Shown in pieces: positions 39,336-50,362 of a stretch of DNA of 64,000 bases (positions are counted from its first letter, which is position 1; every line of letters starts with the position of its first letter). Both the position numbers and the translations under genes were made by a program. The notes below the pieces were generated by a model. It was not told where the DNA came from and did not search any database. It was given only the letters and a program-made list of their open reading frames with translations. The DNA is taken from assembly GCA_951394045.1 (NCBI GenBank), contig OX595988.1, positions 868,001 to 932,000 of the forward strand, in the 5' to 3' direction. The DNA is from Nitzschia sp. DOCU1 (lineage: Eukaryota > Bacillariophyta > Bacillariophyceae > Bacillariales > Bacillariaceae).

Positions 39336-41864
39336 TTAAGCCAGCCCGCTGTGTCGCAAGAGTGCCTCGGGAGAGGGTTCACGTCCACGGAACTGCTTGA
39401 ACACTTCCATTGGGGGGACACCTCCGCCGAATGCCAAGACGGTGTCACGGAACAACTTTCCAACTCGCTTGACTTCTTCTTCATTGTCAAGGCCAACGTC
39501 CTCAAAGGCTGCAAAGGCGTCCGCGCTCATTACCTCGGCCCACTTGTAAGAGTAGTAGCCCGCAGAGTACCCCCCAGCAAAAATGTGACTAAAGGCGCAC
39601 AAGAAACGATCCTCTTCCAACGGCATGGCATGCGGGACATATTTGCTAGCCACTTCGCTCTGGACATCGAAAATGGTCTTTCCCTCTCCCTTTTCTCCGG
39701 CTTCCGGGTCAAAGTTCGAGTGGAGCTCCAAATCCATTTGACCAAAGTACAACTGACGGCATGCCATCATGCCTGCATTGAAGACCTTTTGATCGCACAG
39801 CTTCTGAAACTTTTCCTCGGGAAGAGGCTCGCCAGTTTCCCAGTGTTTTGCGAAACCATAGACTGTTGGCTTGTCGTAGCACCAGTTTTCCATGAATTGA
39901 GAAGGAAGTTCAACAGCATCCCACTGAAAATACAAGGGTAAGACATTAAGGCTTTGGGTTCCAAGCGGGGCTTCTAGTGTTGACCCGACAGCATGGGACG
40001 TACCTCGACTCCATTGATACCCGAAACGTCTCCAACAGACGCCTTGGTCAACATGTGTTGAAGCTGGGAACAAGTTATGTTAGCAAAGAAGAAAACAACT
40101 GCACGCAATCGGGAAACATTTCTCAACTTACCCCGTGCTGAAGTAAGCGAAAGTAGGGACGGATGCGGCGTCAAGGTAAGAATTTCCAGGAATTGATCTA
40201 GGGGGTACGAGAGAACATTTGAATTCACTTACGCCAGTTTCGTGGAACAAAGTTTCAACTTCTCGGAAAGTCATGAGCGACGGTGTCTTGCCAACCGGCG
40301 GTGATCCGTTGCAAGTCAGGTATGCAACTGGGACGTCGCGATTCAAGGCTTCGGACTTGCCAATGCAATCAGCCATCCAAGCGCCTCCACGCTTATTCTC
40401 CGGTCGTGAGTAGGGGTCCAAGAAAAAGCTCGCCACGTGCTTGCCAGTATCATTGTCGTAGAGCTTGAAGAAACGAACATCGGGATGCCAGACTTCCGCC
40501 TCGCCGTCTGCAGCCTTGACTGAAATGTTGAAGATACGATCGATCAAGCCAAACATACCCTCTAGAACCGCAGGGAGAGCAAAATAAGGTCGAAGCTCTT
40601 CGTCAGTCATGTCAAACTTGGATTCCTTGAGTCTCTCGCTCCAGAAGGTGACGTCCCACGGTTCAAGCTTTTCAATGCCGGCATAATCCGCACCGCCCTT
40701 TTCTTTGGCCAAGGCCGTGATTTCTTCTAGCTCCTTCTTGGCAGCGGGGACAGCTTTCTCTGCCATCAAATCAGTCAACTCTTTGACCGCATCCACCGAC
40801 GGGGCCATCTTCGAGGCAAGACTCATTTCTGCATAGTTGTTGTATCCAAGCATTTTCGCCATCTCGGCCTTAATCTTGAGGATTTCGTAGATGAGCGGAA
40901 TGTTGTTCTTGTCTTCGCTCTTCTCCGACGCACGTTGGAGATATGCCATGTATACCTCTTTGCGAACTTCGCGGTCTGGGAGGTGAGACATGGCAGGCAA
41001 ATACGAGGGCATGTCGAGGGTGATGCGCCACGGGCCAGCCTCAGGATCCATCTCTGGCACTTCCTCGCCTTCCTTGGCATTGGCCTTCACGAATTTGTTA
41101 TGCGCATTCGCCCAAAGCGCCTTGGCCGATCCAGGGACGCCTTCCATCTTCTTGGCGTCGTGGATCGTCAAACTGAACCCCTTTGTGTCATCCAAAACAT
41201 TGTTGCTGAATTTGGTGGCCAATGAAGCCAGGCGCATCTTCATTTCATTGAATCGCTCCTTCGCTTCGCCCTCCAAACCGACGCCACCCAGAGTCATTCC
41301 TCTCAATGAATTCTCGACCGCTCGTCGCTTTTGCTTCATGATGAAGGAGTCGTCAGTTTCGTCCTCCCACTTCTTTTCGATTGCGGAAAGTGCATCATAG
41401 AGAGGCTTGGACTGTGAAAACTTGGTCATTGCTTGGACGACCTTTCCCTGAGAGGCTTCATAGGCTTCCCGAAGCTCGTCGCTATTCTTGACCCCATTCA
41501 AGTGAGATGCAACGCCCCAAGTGTATCCCAAGGGAAATTGGATACGTTCCACTTCGGGCAAGACTTCCTCATACTCGAAAGATTCCTTGCTCGACAGTTT
41601 CGATTCCAAGGCCGCGAAATCCTTTTCTAGTTTCTCAAGGAGCTCTTCGACAGCAGGCGTCACGTGTACGGGCTCAATAGATTCGAACTTGGGCAAGCCT
41701 TCTTGCTGGAGAATGGGATTCTCCACCATCGTAGACATGGATCGGCTCGTTGACGATGACTGGGCAATGATACGACTGGCAAAACGGGATGTAAAAGCTC
41801 TAGTGGCACGGACTGCGTACGAAGCCATGAACACTAGAGCGAGAGGTGTGAGATGAAACTTCAT
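39336..41864 (-). CDS. M3-family oligopeptidase (OpdA/OOP-like), plastid-targeted, 4 exons incl. a 6-nt microexon
   Basis: Exons are 41864-40233, 40137-40132 (6 nt), 40063-40004 and 39923-39336, giving 761 aa. The first 30 residues are a signal peptide followed by TRAFTSRFASR, suggesting plastid import. The M3A thimet-oligopeptidase fold fills the rest: SFFLDPYSRPENKRGGAW, then VETLFHETG from exon 1, HG from the microexon and LQHMLTKASVGDVSGINGVE from exon 3. WDAVELPSQFMENW opens exon 4. The zinc site is H541-E-T-G-H545 with E571 of DAVELPSQ. Without the microexon the protein would read HETGLQHML and lose the second zinc His. The enzyme probably degrades short peptides, such as cleaved transit peptides, in an organelle. 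Confidence 0.9.
40132..40137 (-). other. 6-nt microexon (CACGGG, His-Gly)
   Basis: On the coding strand the context is cgcttacttCAG / CACGGG / GTAAGTTG. A good acceptor lies before it and a consensus donor after it. It adds two codons in phase 0 between GGC/GTAAGT of exon 1 and TTCCCAG/CTT of exon 3, restoring HETGHGLQHML. Confidence 0.8.
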
Positions 41865-42452
41865 TGTCTTTTCAAAATTCTCCTTCGCTGACGATAATCA
41901 CAACGTACAGCAATAATGATCCAAAGAAGTAACGAAGCTTCCTTTGCAATCGGCAAGTCTGACCAATAATCCTCTGAGGCAGCAGCTGACTCTGACCACG
42001 ATGGAAATAACTCGTGCCGACGACGAGACGATCTTGGCCTTCCACAGCAAAACGCATGCTCAGAATTCTGATGACGTGTCACATCTCGCTCGCCACGCGC
42101 GCATCGCCTCGTTTCGCGCCTTTTTTGGTCGGATGCGTCAAGCGAGCGGGCACGACACAACATTTTGAGAGTCGAAAAACGAAAAGAAGATCCGAACCGA
42201 ATTGATCTTTGGATTGACACCTAACTAATCGAGGCACCATAAAACCGGAACCCCATTTGACGTCCCTTTGCCACACGATAAAGAAAGAAATAGCTTGTTG
42301 TCTTGTAACCACTTTGTTCTGCCCTTCCCATTCCTTGTTGTCATAGCAGCAGAAAGTGTCATCAGCCGCCACGTGCCGTGTTCAATACATCATTCTCACA
42401 AATTGTCAAAAGAGCAAGCAAAGTTCAAACACGATAACACACTAGCGATACC
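41865..42452. other. Divergent intergenic spacer
   Basis: This is a shared promoter region of the M3 peptidase (minus) and the CCDC6-like gene (plus). No gene, RNA or repeat is recognised. Confidence 0.45.
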
Positions 42453-43398
42453 ATGGTGACCGAAGTCAATGAGAGCCGTGATGCAGCCCCCACTGCCATG
42501 AAGCACGACGACGAGAAGATGTCGGCATCGCCTCCCCCACCACCAGCTGCAGATGGAGCTGAAGTGGCGAGTCCGACACAACTGAAGAAAAACTCCAGCC
42601 ACCACAAGAGGCGCCACACCACTGGTGGCCCTCACTCTCCAACCACGCGTAATATTCACGAGGGATACCCAAGTCCTCAGAGCCATTCGAGAATTCAACC
42701 AGTTGGATCGCCGTACCGCAACTCCCCGACATTGATACCCCATGGTCCACCGCCCCTCTCCCCCCCGCTTGGACTGAGCCCATACTCACCTCATGTTGGT
42801 CATCTACCGCCCACCCATGGTCTCGCCGCTCCATTTCTGGTAAATCCAGTCCAACCGCATCCTCCAAGAATTTCCAAGATTCAAAAGGCCATGGAGGCGG
42901 CCATTATCACGGAACATACGCGCATGAGAGAGATGGAAGCCAAAGAAAAAGACCTAGGCGCCGATGAATTGCGTGTGATTTTGAAGCAGGAACGTCACCG
43001 TATGGCCAAATTTGCCGCCGATTTGGCGAAACACAAGATGTTGACTGTCCAGTCTCAACTAGAATCTGAAATAATGGAAGAAGGCCGTGTCAATGGCCTC
43101 ATGCGCCGCTTGGAAGAATTGCAACTGGAAAAGGGCCGTATTGTCTTCGAATTGGAGCGAGAAGAAGAGATGGTACGTAGTCTACTGCAAAATAATTTGT
43201 TGTTATCAGCGAGAAATTGAGGTCTCATTCGTGCATGGCGGCTCTTGCTTGTTTTAGTTAACCAACGCGCTCCAGAAGAAACTGGATCAAGTTCGCCTGG
43301 AGAAGCTCCAACTGGAAAAGCTTCTTCGAGATGAACAGAAATCCCACTCTGCAGCTAGCACCGTGGAAACCAAAATGCCCGACCTTCTTGAAAGTTAA
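42453..43398 (+). CDS. CCDC6: CCDC6-like coiled-coil protein (2 exons)
   Basis: Exon 1 is 42453-43172 and exon 2 is 43258-43398; the GT-AG intron joins EREEEM to LTNALQKKLDQVRLEKLQLE, giving 286 aa. The N-terminal 145 residues are rich in Pro, Ser and His (SASPPPPPAADG and PPPLSPPLGLSPYSP) and probably disordered. From residue 148 on the chain is one long coiled coil (IQKAMEAAIITEHTRMREME; LMRRLEELQLEKGRIVFELE). The segment E-x-E-x-EE-x-LTN-x-LQKKLDQ-R-EK-x-LE is the recognisable core of animal CCDC6, a scaffold linked to DNA-damage checkpoint and proteostasis. Here the order is Pro-rich first, coil last. Orthology is by pattern and moderately sure. Confidence 0.75.
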
Positions 43399-43531
43399 TA
43401 GGGACACGAGCTCGCCCATGAGTAGGGCTGGTATCAGCAGATTGGAAAACATTATGGTCTTTCCGACAGAGAAAAAGAATTGGGCACGATTTCCAGAAGT
43501 ACATGTTTCCATTCATTGGTGACATATTCGA

Positions 43532-43999
43532 TCACTCTTCCGAGCGCGACAGTTCACACTCGAGTAATTCTATAGCTTGTTTTGCATTCCATCCGGCCTC
43601 GTACTCTCGATTCTGAAAACGGGACAAAAAATCAAGTAGACGACTGGCCATTTCTGCATAGACGCCTGGTTGGGAGGCTGTTGATCCGTCCCTGACAGAA
43701 AGTAGGTGGGTTTCACTTGCCACCTGTCCAAAGATTCTGCCAAGGCTTTCTGCGGCGTCAAAGGTCTCGCGGTATCCAGCTTCGAATCCATCTTGTAGCA
43801 AATGTTCCTTAGTCTCATCGTAGGACTCGACATATCCAATCGTCTTCAATTCTTGGTTTCTTGCAAGATTGTCATGGTGGCCGAGGGCGCCAAATTCATC
43901 CCCTTCGTCATCCTGGCTTCCAAAGAACTCGTCTTGGTCATCGTCGTCTTCTTGGGCTGGCGCCGGAGAACTAAGTCCCTTCGTCTGCGCCTCCATCAT
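43532..43999 (-). CDS. YAE1: YAE1 domain protein (Fe-S assembly adaptor)
   Basis: 155 aa from the ATG at 43999 (a second ATG is the next codon). An upstream extension of 69 codons lacks conserved sequence. After an acidic N-terminus (EDDDDQDEFFGSQDDEGDEF) the chain has KTIGYVESYDETKEHLLQDG and then FEAGYRETFDAAESLGRIFG, the deca-GX3 motif of Yae1/Lto1 proteins. In yeast the Yae1-Lto1 pair links the cytosolic Fe-S targeting complex to the ABC protein Rli1/ABCE1. The product is short and soluble, in the normal size range for Yae1. LTO1 is a shorter relative with the same motif; the C-terminal helical extension here (RLLDFLSRFQNREYEAGWN) favours YAE1. Confidence 0.8.
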   Translation of the reverse strand: MMEAQTKGLSSPAPAQEDDDDQDEFFGSQDDEGDEFGALGHHDNLARNQELKTIGYVESYDETKEHLLQDGFEAGYRETFDAAESLGRIFGQVASETHLLSVRDGSTASQPGVYAEMASRLLDFLSRFQNREYEAGWNAKQAIELLECELSRSEE

Positions 44000-44676
44000 G
44001 CCACACCTACTATGAAGCAACAAAACTTCTATGCTAGGTATTGCACTCGCGGCGAGGGGAACAACCTTCCTTTGGAGTAGGTAGTTGTAAGTTGAGAGTT
44101 GGTGAAATTCATGGCAGCACCACGGTGGGATCGAAAGAGAGTGGCGGGGGGAGATGGGAGGATTGGGCGCGCCAGAAAGGAGAGGCAGCGGACGAACTAC
44201 GGACAAAAATGGGACTGACTGTGTCTGTGACGTCAGTCACAGTTGGTCGAAGGAGTCAACACACGAGAAAACACGCGGTAGATTTTTCTCGGACGATATG
44301 ATGATGGGTGTTCTCTCATCCCACCGCGTCAACGATTTGGTCTCTTCATTGCAAACAGAGGCTCTCGCCATCCTAAGCATGCTCAGGTCAGAACAGCTCA
44401 CCACAGTTCGTAGAAAAGGTGAGTACATTTGATTCTGAAAGGGTCGCTATTTGGCGCCGAAATCCGCCGGGAAGAATGCACCTGCAGTCTACCACTTACG
44501 GGACGGTCGGATTCCAGGATCCTTCGGTACCTTCAGGTGGTGGAGACGCCACTGAGGGAATCTCTAGTCCTGCCACGGCGGCCGACGAGAATAGTCAAGA
44601 AATCCTATTACTGATTCCAGTGACAAACTCACGGTTCAATCCGTTTGCTATAGTAAGCCCTAGCAAATCCACAACG
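44000..44676. other. Divergent intergenic spacer
   Basis: This is a shared 5' region of YAE1 (minus) and the lumen protein (plus). The lumen-protein frame is open upstream to 44419, but the region lacks conserved sequence and is treated as leader. Confidence 0.45.
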
Positions 44677-45123
44677 ATGCTGAAGATCATTGCATTGACT
44701 TGCTTTTCAGTCGCTCTGTTGCAAGGTACTAGCGCCTGGACCACGCCTAGGAACATGTTACAAAGTACTGCTGCGGTAGCAACCATTTCGGCCGTCATTG
44801 CTGGGGGTCCAACAATGGTCAACGCGGTGGACTTTACTGGTTCCTATTCTGATCCCTTCCACCCAAACTGCAAACGTGAAGTCCAAGTCGTCAGCCCCAA
44901 GCTAGCTGACGTAACCGGAACGGATGGTACTCCCGGTTGTCCTCCTGATGGCAGCGGAAGAAAGTGGAGTTTGATCGGAAAGATTCATGGCGACTCTATC
45001 CTTATTGATTTCACACCCAAAGGCGGGCCAAAGGATTTGAAAGGTGTATGGGAACCTTCACCGGTTCCTGGAATCCGTTTCCCCGATGGCAATCTCTGGA
45101 GCAAAAAGGCTGCTACCCAATAA
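44677..45123 (+). CDS. Predicted thylakoid-lumen protein
   Basis: 148 aa from the ATG at 44677. The N-terminus is three-part. A signal peptide (MLKIIALTCFSVALLQGTSA) is followed by WTTPR, a Trp-type ASAFAP site for plastid import. Then a second hydrophobic stretch (TAAVATISAVIAGGPTMVNA) ends in an Ala-x-Ala lumen-processing site before VDFTGSY. The mature part of about 100 residues is compact, with FTGSYSDPFHPNCKREVQVV, DGTPGCPPDGSGRKWSLIGK and ILIDFTPKGGPKDLKGVWEP. Two Cys could form a disulfide. This β-strand-rich pattern recurs in stramenopile lumen proteins of unknown function. The start at 44677 is chosen because the leader makes sense only from this Met. Confidence 0.75.
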   Translation: MLKIIALTCFSVALLQGTSAWTTPRNMLQSTAAVATISAVIAGGPTMVNAVDFTGSYSDPFHPNCKREVQVVSPKLADVTGTDGTPGCPPDGSGRKWSLIGKIHGDSILIDFTPKGGPKDLKGVWEPSPVPGIRFPDGNLWSKKAATQ

Positions 45124-45150
45124 ACTAGTATGTGCCAGTCCTTTTCTAGT

Positions 45151-47286
45151 TTAGCTCTTATTGCGCCTGTTCTCCCAAATCTTTAAGAGCTCCTGTCGCC
45201 TAAGCTCGGCTTCACGCTTGGCGATTTCTTCCGAATCGTCTTCTTCGGTGGGGATTTCTTCCAGCTGAATACCGTACATGCGGGTGAGAGCTTGTCCTAC
45301 CTCGTACTTGCGCGGGCGGTGAAAAAAACCGATTTCCTCGACAATGTTTCTCCATTTGTTGCATTCAAATATGGACCCAATATTACTAGAGGCGTTCACT
45401 TCATTGAGTACTTGCATGAGACCACCTTTGTCCAAGACGGCGTCAAGCTTGTTCAAAAGATGCGGCAATCCGAGTGTACCGTCCTTGGATCCCACTTGCA
45501 AGATCCACAAAACACAAAGCCCGCAACCAAAGAGCTGCTTTCGATCAAGAAGTTGTTCCAATCTAGACGCTTCGATGCATCCTTCGTCGTCGTCATCAAT
45601 GGCAACGACGTGCTCATTTTCATGGTCAGCATCGTCATCTTCATGCAGAGACAAAGCATGACCCCCGTCCATGATGGAAATGGCAATTCCTTGAGCGTAA
45701 CGTTGCGAGAACGCACCGACTGGTCGTCGAGGGATCGGGGTGCCGCTCTTCTCCCATTCCAGACGATGAACCACCCCTCGACCTGCATATTGGACGTGAC
45801 CATGCGAGAACTGATAACTAATCGACTGAGCCTTTCTGGTGGCATCCGAGGCCACGTACTTGTTCAAGAGGATCACATTGTGGGGAACATCCAGCCAATC
45901 GCCAACACCTCCCACCACAACCACGGACGAGATGGCGTGTGAGTTGTACAAGCCATTGACGCGATAGAGGAGCGGCGTAATACTCTCATCCATGACGAGT
46001 GACCGCATGCGTCCATCTCGAGCCATAAAGTTTGCCGCACTAACATCTTCGTCGACAAGCATGGCGGTAGCTCCCATTTCAATGGCTTCCGCAACGTTAG
46101 CTGCTTGAGAAGTGGATCCCGATGAATCGCGAGTGGAAAAGTGCTTGGTATCCAGGACTTTGGTCACGCCAGGTGGGGTTGGCAGATTCGAGATGAACGC
46201 ACTAATGTTGCAATTGTTAACGTAACGCCCATCTTCGGCACGAACCGTCACAGCGTCGGGAACCGCGACACAGAATTCACGGCCATCACCAGGGATCTTG
46301 TCGTAGATACCAGCTGCAATGGTTTGCAGTAAGGTAGACTTTCCATGATAACCCCCACCACAGATGAGGGTAATACCAGCAGGGACAACAAGGCCACGTA
46401 GCGTGATGGAGGTAGAGCCATTGGAACATTGTGGAAGATATTTGGACAGTGTTCCCATATCAATAGTCACGTCCTGAGACATGTGACTATCGGCAGGAGC
46501 CTGGAATGGGACAGCAGGTGGACTGGCCATGGGAGCGTCACTTGTTCCACTTTTTCGCGGTAGAATAGATCCATCCGCCACAAACGCTACAGCCTTCATT
46601 TCGGAAACTTTGGTTCGAAGCTGCTGCTGTAGTGCAACGCAGGCTACGTGTGCCATGAGTTTGTTTGTATCTAAAATCGTCTTCAATAATTGGAACAAGA
46701 GGGCCTTGCTTGCCAACTCCCAATGACTGTCGTCTGATTTCTTTTCGTCATCCAAAATCATGGGTTCGATATTGGAGTTTTTGGGGCCAGAAGAAGAAGA
46801 GGATGGGCCACTTGCCATTCGAAGTGTCACATGTAATTCTTGCTCGGAACACCAAATGTCGGAGCGCTCCAAGACGTAGGGAGCAAGTTTGGCGTTGGTA
46901 CTTGCCTTGCGTCTTCGATTTTTGATGAGTGCCTTGTCCAAAGGCTCGAGGTAGTAGGATACTCCATCCAACTCGACGGCATTGGAAGGCGAAGCCTGTT
47001 CCGAAATTCCACGTGCAAAGAAATCTGCAAGGGCCACTCGGGCGATACGACCGCCCTTGAGAAAATCTTCTTGCTTCTCAGTATCATCACGGCCGAGAAT
47101 GACAGCGATTGAAATGCTTGCGGATACGATTACTGAGGACGGAGATGCAGGTGTCATGTCATCGTCGTGTCGGAAACCGTGGTGGTGATGACGGTGGTGG
47201 CTGTGATGAGCTGAAAGCAGCGGGTCGGGATACACAGAGACAGTCCACATGGTAGCTTGCTGCTGCGACTCAGATACAGAGTTCAT
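45151..47286 (-). CDS. Predicted ATPase of the ABC class (PF09818-type)
   Basis: Single exon, 711 aa, ATG at 47286. A His-rich stretch (HHSHHRHHHH) lies near residue 30. The Walker A motif is GITLICGGGYHGKSTLLQTI, the GGGYHGKST form typical of this family. ADGSILPR appears about 80 residues before it, a typical family motif. AEDGRYVNNCNISAFISNLP supplies the Q-loop region and GATAMLVDEDVSAANFMARD is the Walker-B/D-loop region. The C-terminal 200 residues are helical and include HGLPHLL-like TLGLPHLLNKLDAVLDKGG. These single-chain ABC-type ATPases occur in bacteria, fungi, plants and algae; their role is unknown. No membrane segment or targeting leader is present, so it is probably cytosolic or nuclear. 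Confidence 0.87.
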   Translation of the reverse strand: MNSVSESQQQATMWTVSVYPDPLLSAHHSHHRHHHHGFRHDDDMTPASPSSVIVSASISIAVILGRDDTEKQEDFLKGGRIARVALADFFARGISEQASPSNAVELDGVSYYLEPLDKALIKNRRRKASTNAKLAPYVLERSDIWCSEQELHVTLRMASGPSSSSSGPKNSNIEPMILDDEKKSDDSHWELASKALLFQLLKTILDTNKLMAHVACVALQQQLRTKVSEMKAVAFVADGSILPRKSGTSDAPMASPPAVPFQAPADSHMSQDVTIDMGTLSKYLPQCSNGSTSITLRGLVVPAGITLICGGGYHGKSTLLQTIAAGIYDKIPGDGREFCVAVPDAVTVRAEDGRYVNNCNISAFISNLPTPPGVTKVLDTKHFSTRDSSGSTSQAANVAEAIEMGATAMLVDEDVSAANFMARDGRMRSLVMDESITPLLYRVNGLYNSHAISSVVVVGGVGDWLDVPHNVILLNKYVASDATRKAQSISYQFSHGHVQYAGRGVVHRLEWEKSGTPIPRRPVGAFSQRYAQGIAISIMDGGHALSLHEDDDADHENEHVVAIDDDDEGCIEASRLEQLLDRKQLFGCGLCVLWILQVGSKDGTLGLPHLLNKLDAVLDKGGLMQVLNEVNASSNIGSIFECNKWRNIVEEIGFFHRPRKYEVGQALTRMYGIQLEEIPTEEDDSEEIAKREAELRRQELLKIWENRRNKS

Positions 47287-47803
47287 AATTTATGATATTG
47301 TTATTGTCGTCTCACACTCGGCAGGGCAGACTAGAGAATGAAACTACATCGACGTGGGAAAGGTAATGGAGTCGTCGTCGGAAGGAAATACGAAAGATGA
47401 TGCAATTTCGAGAAAATGAGAGGAGCGAGGCGAAAGGCGAAGAAGGCGCGGAACTTTGACTCCGTCGACCACACAAAATGCGCGTCACTTGAGCGCGAGA
47501 GCATACGTCAGCAAACTATTGAGATCGCACTAGTCGGAACAATTGGATACTACGTACTGTTACTACTAAACTCTCCATGCTACCGTAGCTACGACTGGTC
47601 GCATGGAGGGAAGACAGCGAATGAAACATTTGCCTTCAATACAAACTCGCGTATTCGTAATTGCTAATATGCACTATAAATATATTCTCGTTAGCTGTCT
47701 ATTGCTTGCGGTGCTAACCCCGGCATCGACTCAAAATGAGTTTCACAGCTGCAACAAATATCAAAACCCAGACTAGTAGGGGACGGATACCACGGTTGGC
47801 GGA
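47287..47803. other. Intergenic, no gene seen
   Basis: This is the 5' side of the ABC-class ATPase and the 3' side of the kinase. A TATAAATA sequence lies near 47678. ORFs up to 101 codons (47416, 47736) have no recognisable domain; the second overlaps the kinase on the other strand. Confidence 0.45.
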
Positions 47804-49195
47804 TCAGGGCCGCGAGACAGCTCTCCCAATCTTCCACGGCAGTGGCGCCTTTCGGCTCGTCGGTGATAAAGAATGCTCTTTGGAGGGTGGATGCAAAGCA
47901 CTTCCCTCTGATCGTGCCCGAGTTCGGTCAGACGTAGGCTTTTGTAAGTCTTGCAAAACGTTTTGCAGGGTCTCTACGATAACGCCAAACGTCGGTCGAG
48001 ATTCGGGTTCACTGCCCCAGGAGCTCTTCATGACCCATTGAAGATCCACGGGCCAGTGTGCCGTGTGTGATGCATCCATTTTCGGACGTTCTCCGGCAAT
48101 CACGACATCTTTCCAGTGTCGCTTGCTCGAATAGCCGGAAAAGGGCTTTTCCAACGAGCACATTTCCCATAACAAAATACCAAAGGAGTAAACATCGACT
48201 GACCTGTCATAAGGCAGACATTTTGCCACTGAACGAGAAGATAGATGGAATGTTAGAAATGAACAAGCAGTAGTTTGCTCGAATCAATCGGCAGAGCGTG
48301 GGTCTGCGGACTTACCTTCCGGAGCCATGTATCGTCGCGAGCCCGTATGACCTGTCATTTTGTATTTGCCTTCTTCGTTAGCATTACAGGCCTTTTCTTC
48401 TCTACATAGACCAAAGTCGAAAAGCTTGAGCGTCCCGTTGGAATCAAAACCCACATTGTCCGGCTTGAGGTCACGCAGAAGAACATTGAGACTATGCAAA
48501 TACTCCAGCACCTTTGCAATCTCCAACGCCACCTGGACGCGATCTTTCAGTAACTCTCGTTGCTTTTCCTTGTACTCGCGGGAAAGGCGGTAAAAGAGAC
48601 TGTTCGGAACTTGAACCGCCTGTAAGTGCCACTTCTCCATTCGCTGATCCAGAGTTTCCACGAGTCGATCGACAATGATGAAGAATCCCCCGTCCTTGCC
48701 CCCAGAAATGTTTGTTTGAACGCTGCCCTCCGTCACTGCGTGGAGCGTAATAATGTTTGGATGCTTAAGCCTGGCCAAGAAGAAGGCCTCTGTTGCCAAG
48801 TCGGAGGCTCCATACTCAAATGTCTTTCGTTCAACCATGACTCGTCGTTTCAGATACTTGATTGCCATGAGAGGCGAGTTTGGATCATCTTTCCACGTGC
48901 AAGCGTTGACACACGAGAAGCCTCCTTCCCCAAGCTTTTCTCCCATACAAACCTGCGATTGATGCACTTTGCGGAAGGACGGCTCTCCATCTTGAAAGAG
49001 TTTCGAGTCACAAAGAAGTTGTCCAATCTTTTTGCAAGCGGCTGCTCCAGCGGCCCGAGCGTTGCAGGGACAGACTTTGCCGTAGGCGGAACACTGAGAG
49101 ACGCACTGATCGGACGTCTCGCAGGTCGGCTGCGGCACAGCCTTCAGTGACTTTTCCACGTGATGATGAGCCGCGTGTTTGGCTCCGAGCATCAT
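47804..49195 (-). CDS. Protein kinase, Ser/Thr type (TKL-like), 2 exons
   Basis: Exon 1 is 49195-48316 and exon 2 is 48228-47804; the GT-AG intron splits the codon after APE (MAPE/VAKCLPYD). The product is 434 aa. An N-terminal Cys-rich segment (CETSDQCVSQCSAYGKVCPC) precedes the kinase domain. Kinase motifs are GEKLGEGGFSCV (Gly loop), MAIKYLK (Lys), LNVLLRDLKPDNVGF (catalytic loop with Leu-Arg-Asp in place of His-Arg-Asp), LKLFDFGLCRE (DFG), YMAPE (APE) and VDVYSFGILLWEM. The Asp of catalysis and all metal residues remain, so activity is expected. Stramenopiles have many kinases with this LRDLKPDN form. Substrates are unknown. The tail is basic and Ser-rich. Confidence 0.88.
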
Positions 49196-50362
49196 GGTTA
49201 ATCGATTTTGTTTGTTTTGCTGTCCGTCTCCAAAGCTGAATAGGATGAGGACAAGTTGTGCTGCTTGGGTGTGTCAACTGCAAAACTTCAAGACCCTTTG
49301 ATGTTATTGGTTGCAGAACTCTTCACCCCACGCTGTGGATGATGTTTTTTTACCCGAACCCAATTTCGATGTAGGAATGTCGCACTGAGATTTTCTACGG
49401 CTTCCTCGCCGAGAAACTGCATGCTTTATCACGAGCCAATCACAGTTTCTATCGCGCAAGAACTTTTCATATCGACAATTAACAACTTCGCCCTCATTCG
49501 TTGAGTATCATGATCGGTACAATTATGGGTTTTCCGAATTCGATAGCTCGTTAATCAAAGGAAAAGAACGATTCCTTAGGAGACAATGATACGCTATCGC
49601 CCTTATTTGTTGATCCCATAATCGATAATATTAAGGTTTTTCGGAATTAGATACTTCATTAATCACAGGAAAGGAACGATTCCTTAGGGGACATATCATA
49701 CCAGGTACAGTACACTCGAGATTTGTTAATAGGTCAGAATCCGAGGGTCACCTTGTTGAAGCAACAAAGAAATATTGATAATTCCGTACCAGATAGCAGT
49801 GAAAAACTTTGAAAGTGGGAAGGCAAAGAACAACAAGAGCCCACCTTCTTTGGAATAGCCCTCCTTCTTTGATTTATGCAAGCCCTTCGTTGATTTTTTA
49901 TGCAGGGCACCAAAGTCATACATAGTACCGAAGGATACCTGCCTATGTAGTAAAGCATCTACCTGGCCATAGATACGGTTTCCCATAATCCACTAGAGTG
50001 AAACCATTGCTCGACTATACACGTGACCTCAATCTTAGTTACTTTCTGTAGATGAGGATTTGACGCTGCGATACGAGTGGTCCTAGATCTCTTGACAATA
50101 CCGGCCAATAGCTGGACCATTTAGTAATAATAGATTTGCAGTACCTCCCCGCCAAAACCCACCAAAAGTCAGCAACTGCTATTCTAGCTCGAGGGTAAGG
50201 ATGCTGTAGGATCTTGAGCCTTCTGGCTAGGAGTAATGGCCACGGTGGAGGGTACAGTCTCTGCACGTGATCGGAATGATAGGATTTGGTTCACCGCCAA
50301 TTGTCCTTTCGAAAAACTTTGCTCGTTTGCCCAATTTGCTAGATCGAAACCATCAACCTGAT
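49196..50362. other. 1.2-kb intergenic region with tandem duplication
   Basis: No supported gene. The stretch is AT-richer than its surroundings. It holds a two-copy imperfect tandem repeat (49489-49706) and an 86-codon ORF (49726-49986 minus) with one hydrophobic segment and no recognisable domain. It may include transposon debris, but no terminal repeats or transposase sequence was found. Confidence 0.45.
49489..49706. repeat. Two-copy imperfect tandem repeat, period 109 bp
   Basis: Copy 1 starts CGCCCTCATTCGTTGA at 49489 and copy 2 starts CGCCCTTATTTGTTGA at 49598. Both contain GAACGATTCCTTAGG and a related TTAATCA(A/C)AGGAAA block in the same order. Copies differ by scattered substitutions, so the duplication is not recent. 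Confidence 0.7.

Noticed and set aside
49726..49986. 86-codon minus-strand ORF with a hydrophobic stretch
   Set aside because: It lies in AT-rich repeat-bearing DNA without any family-like motif.
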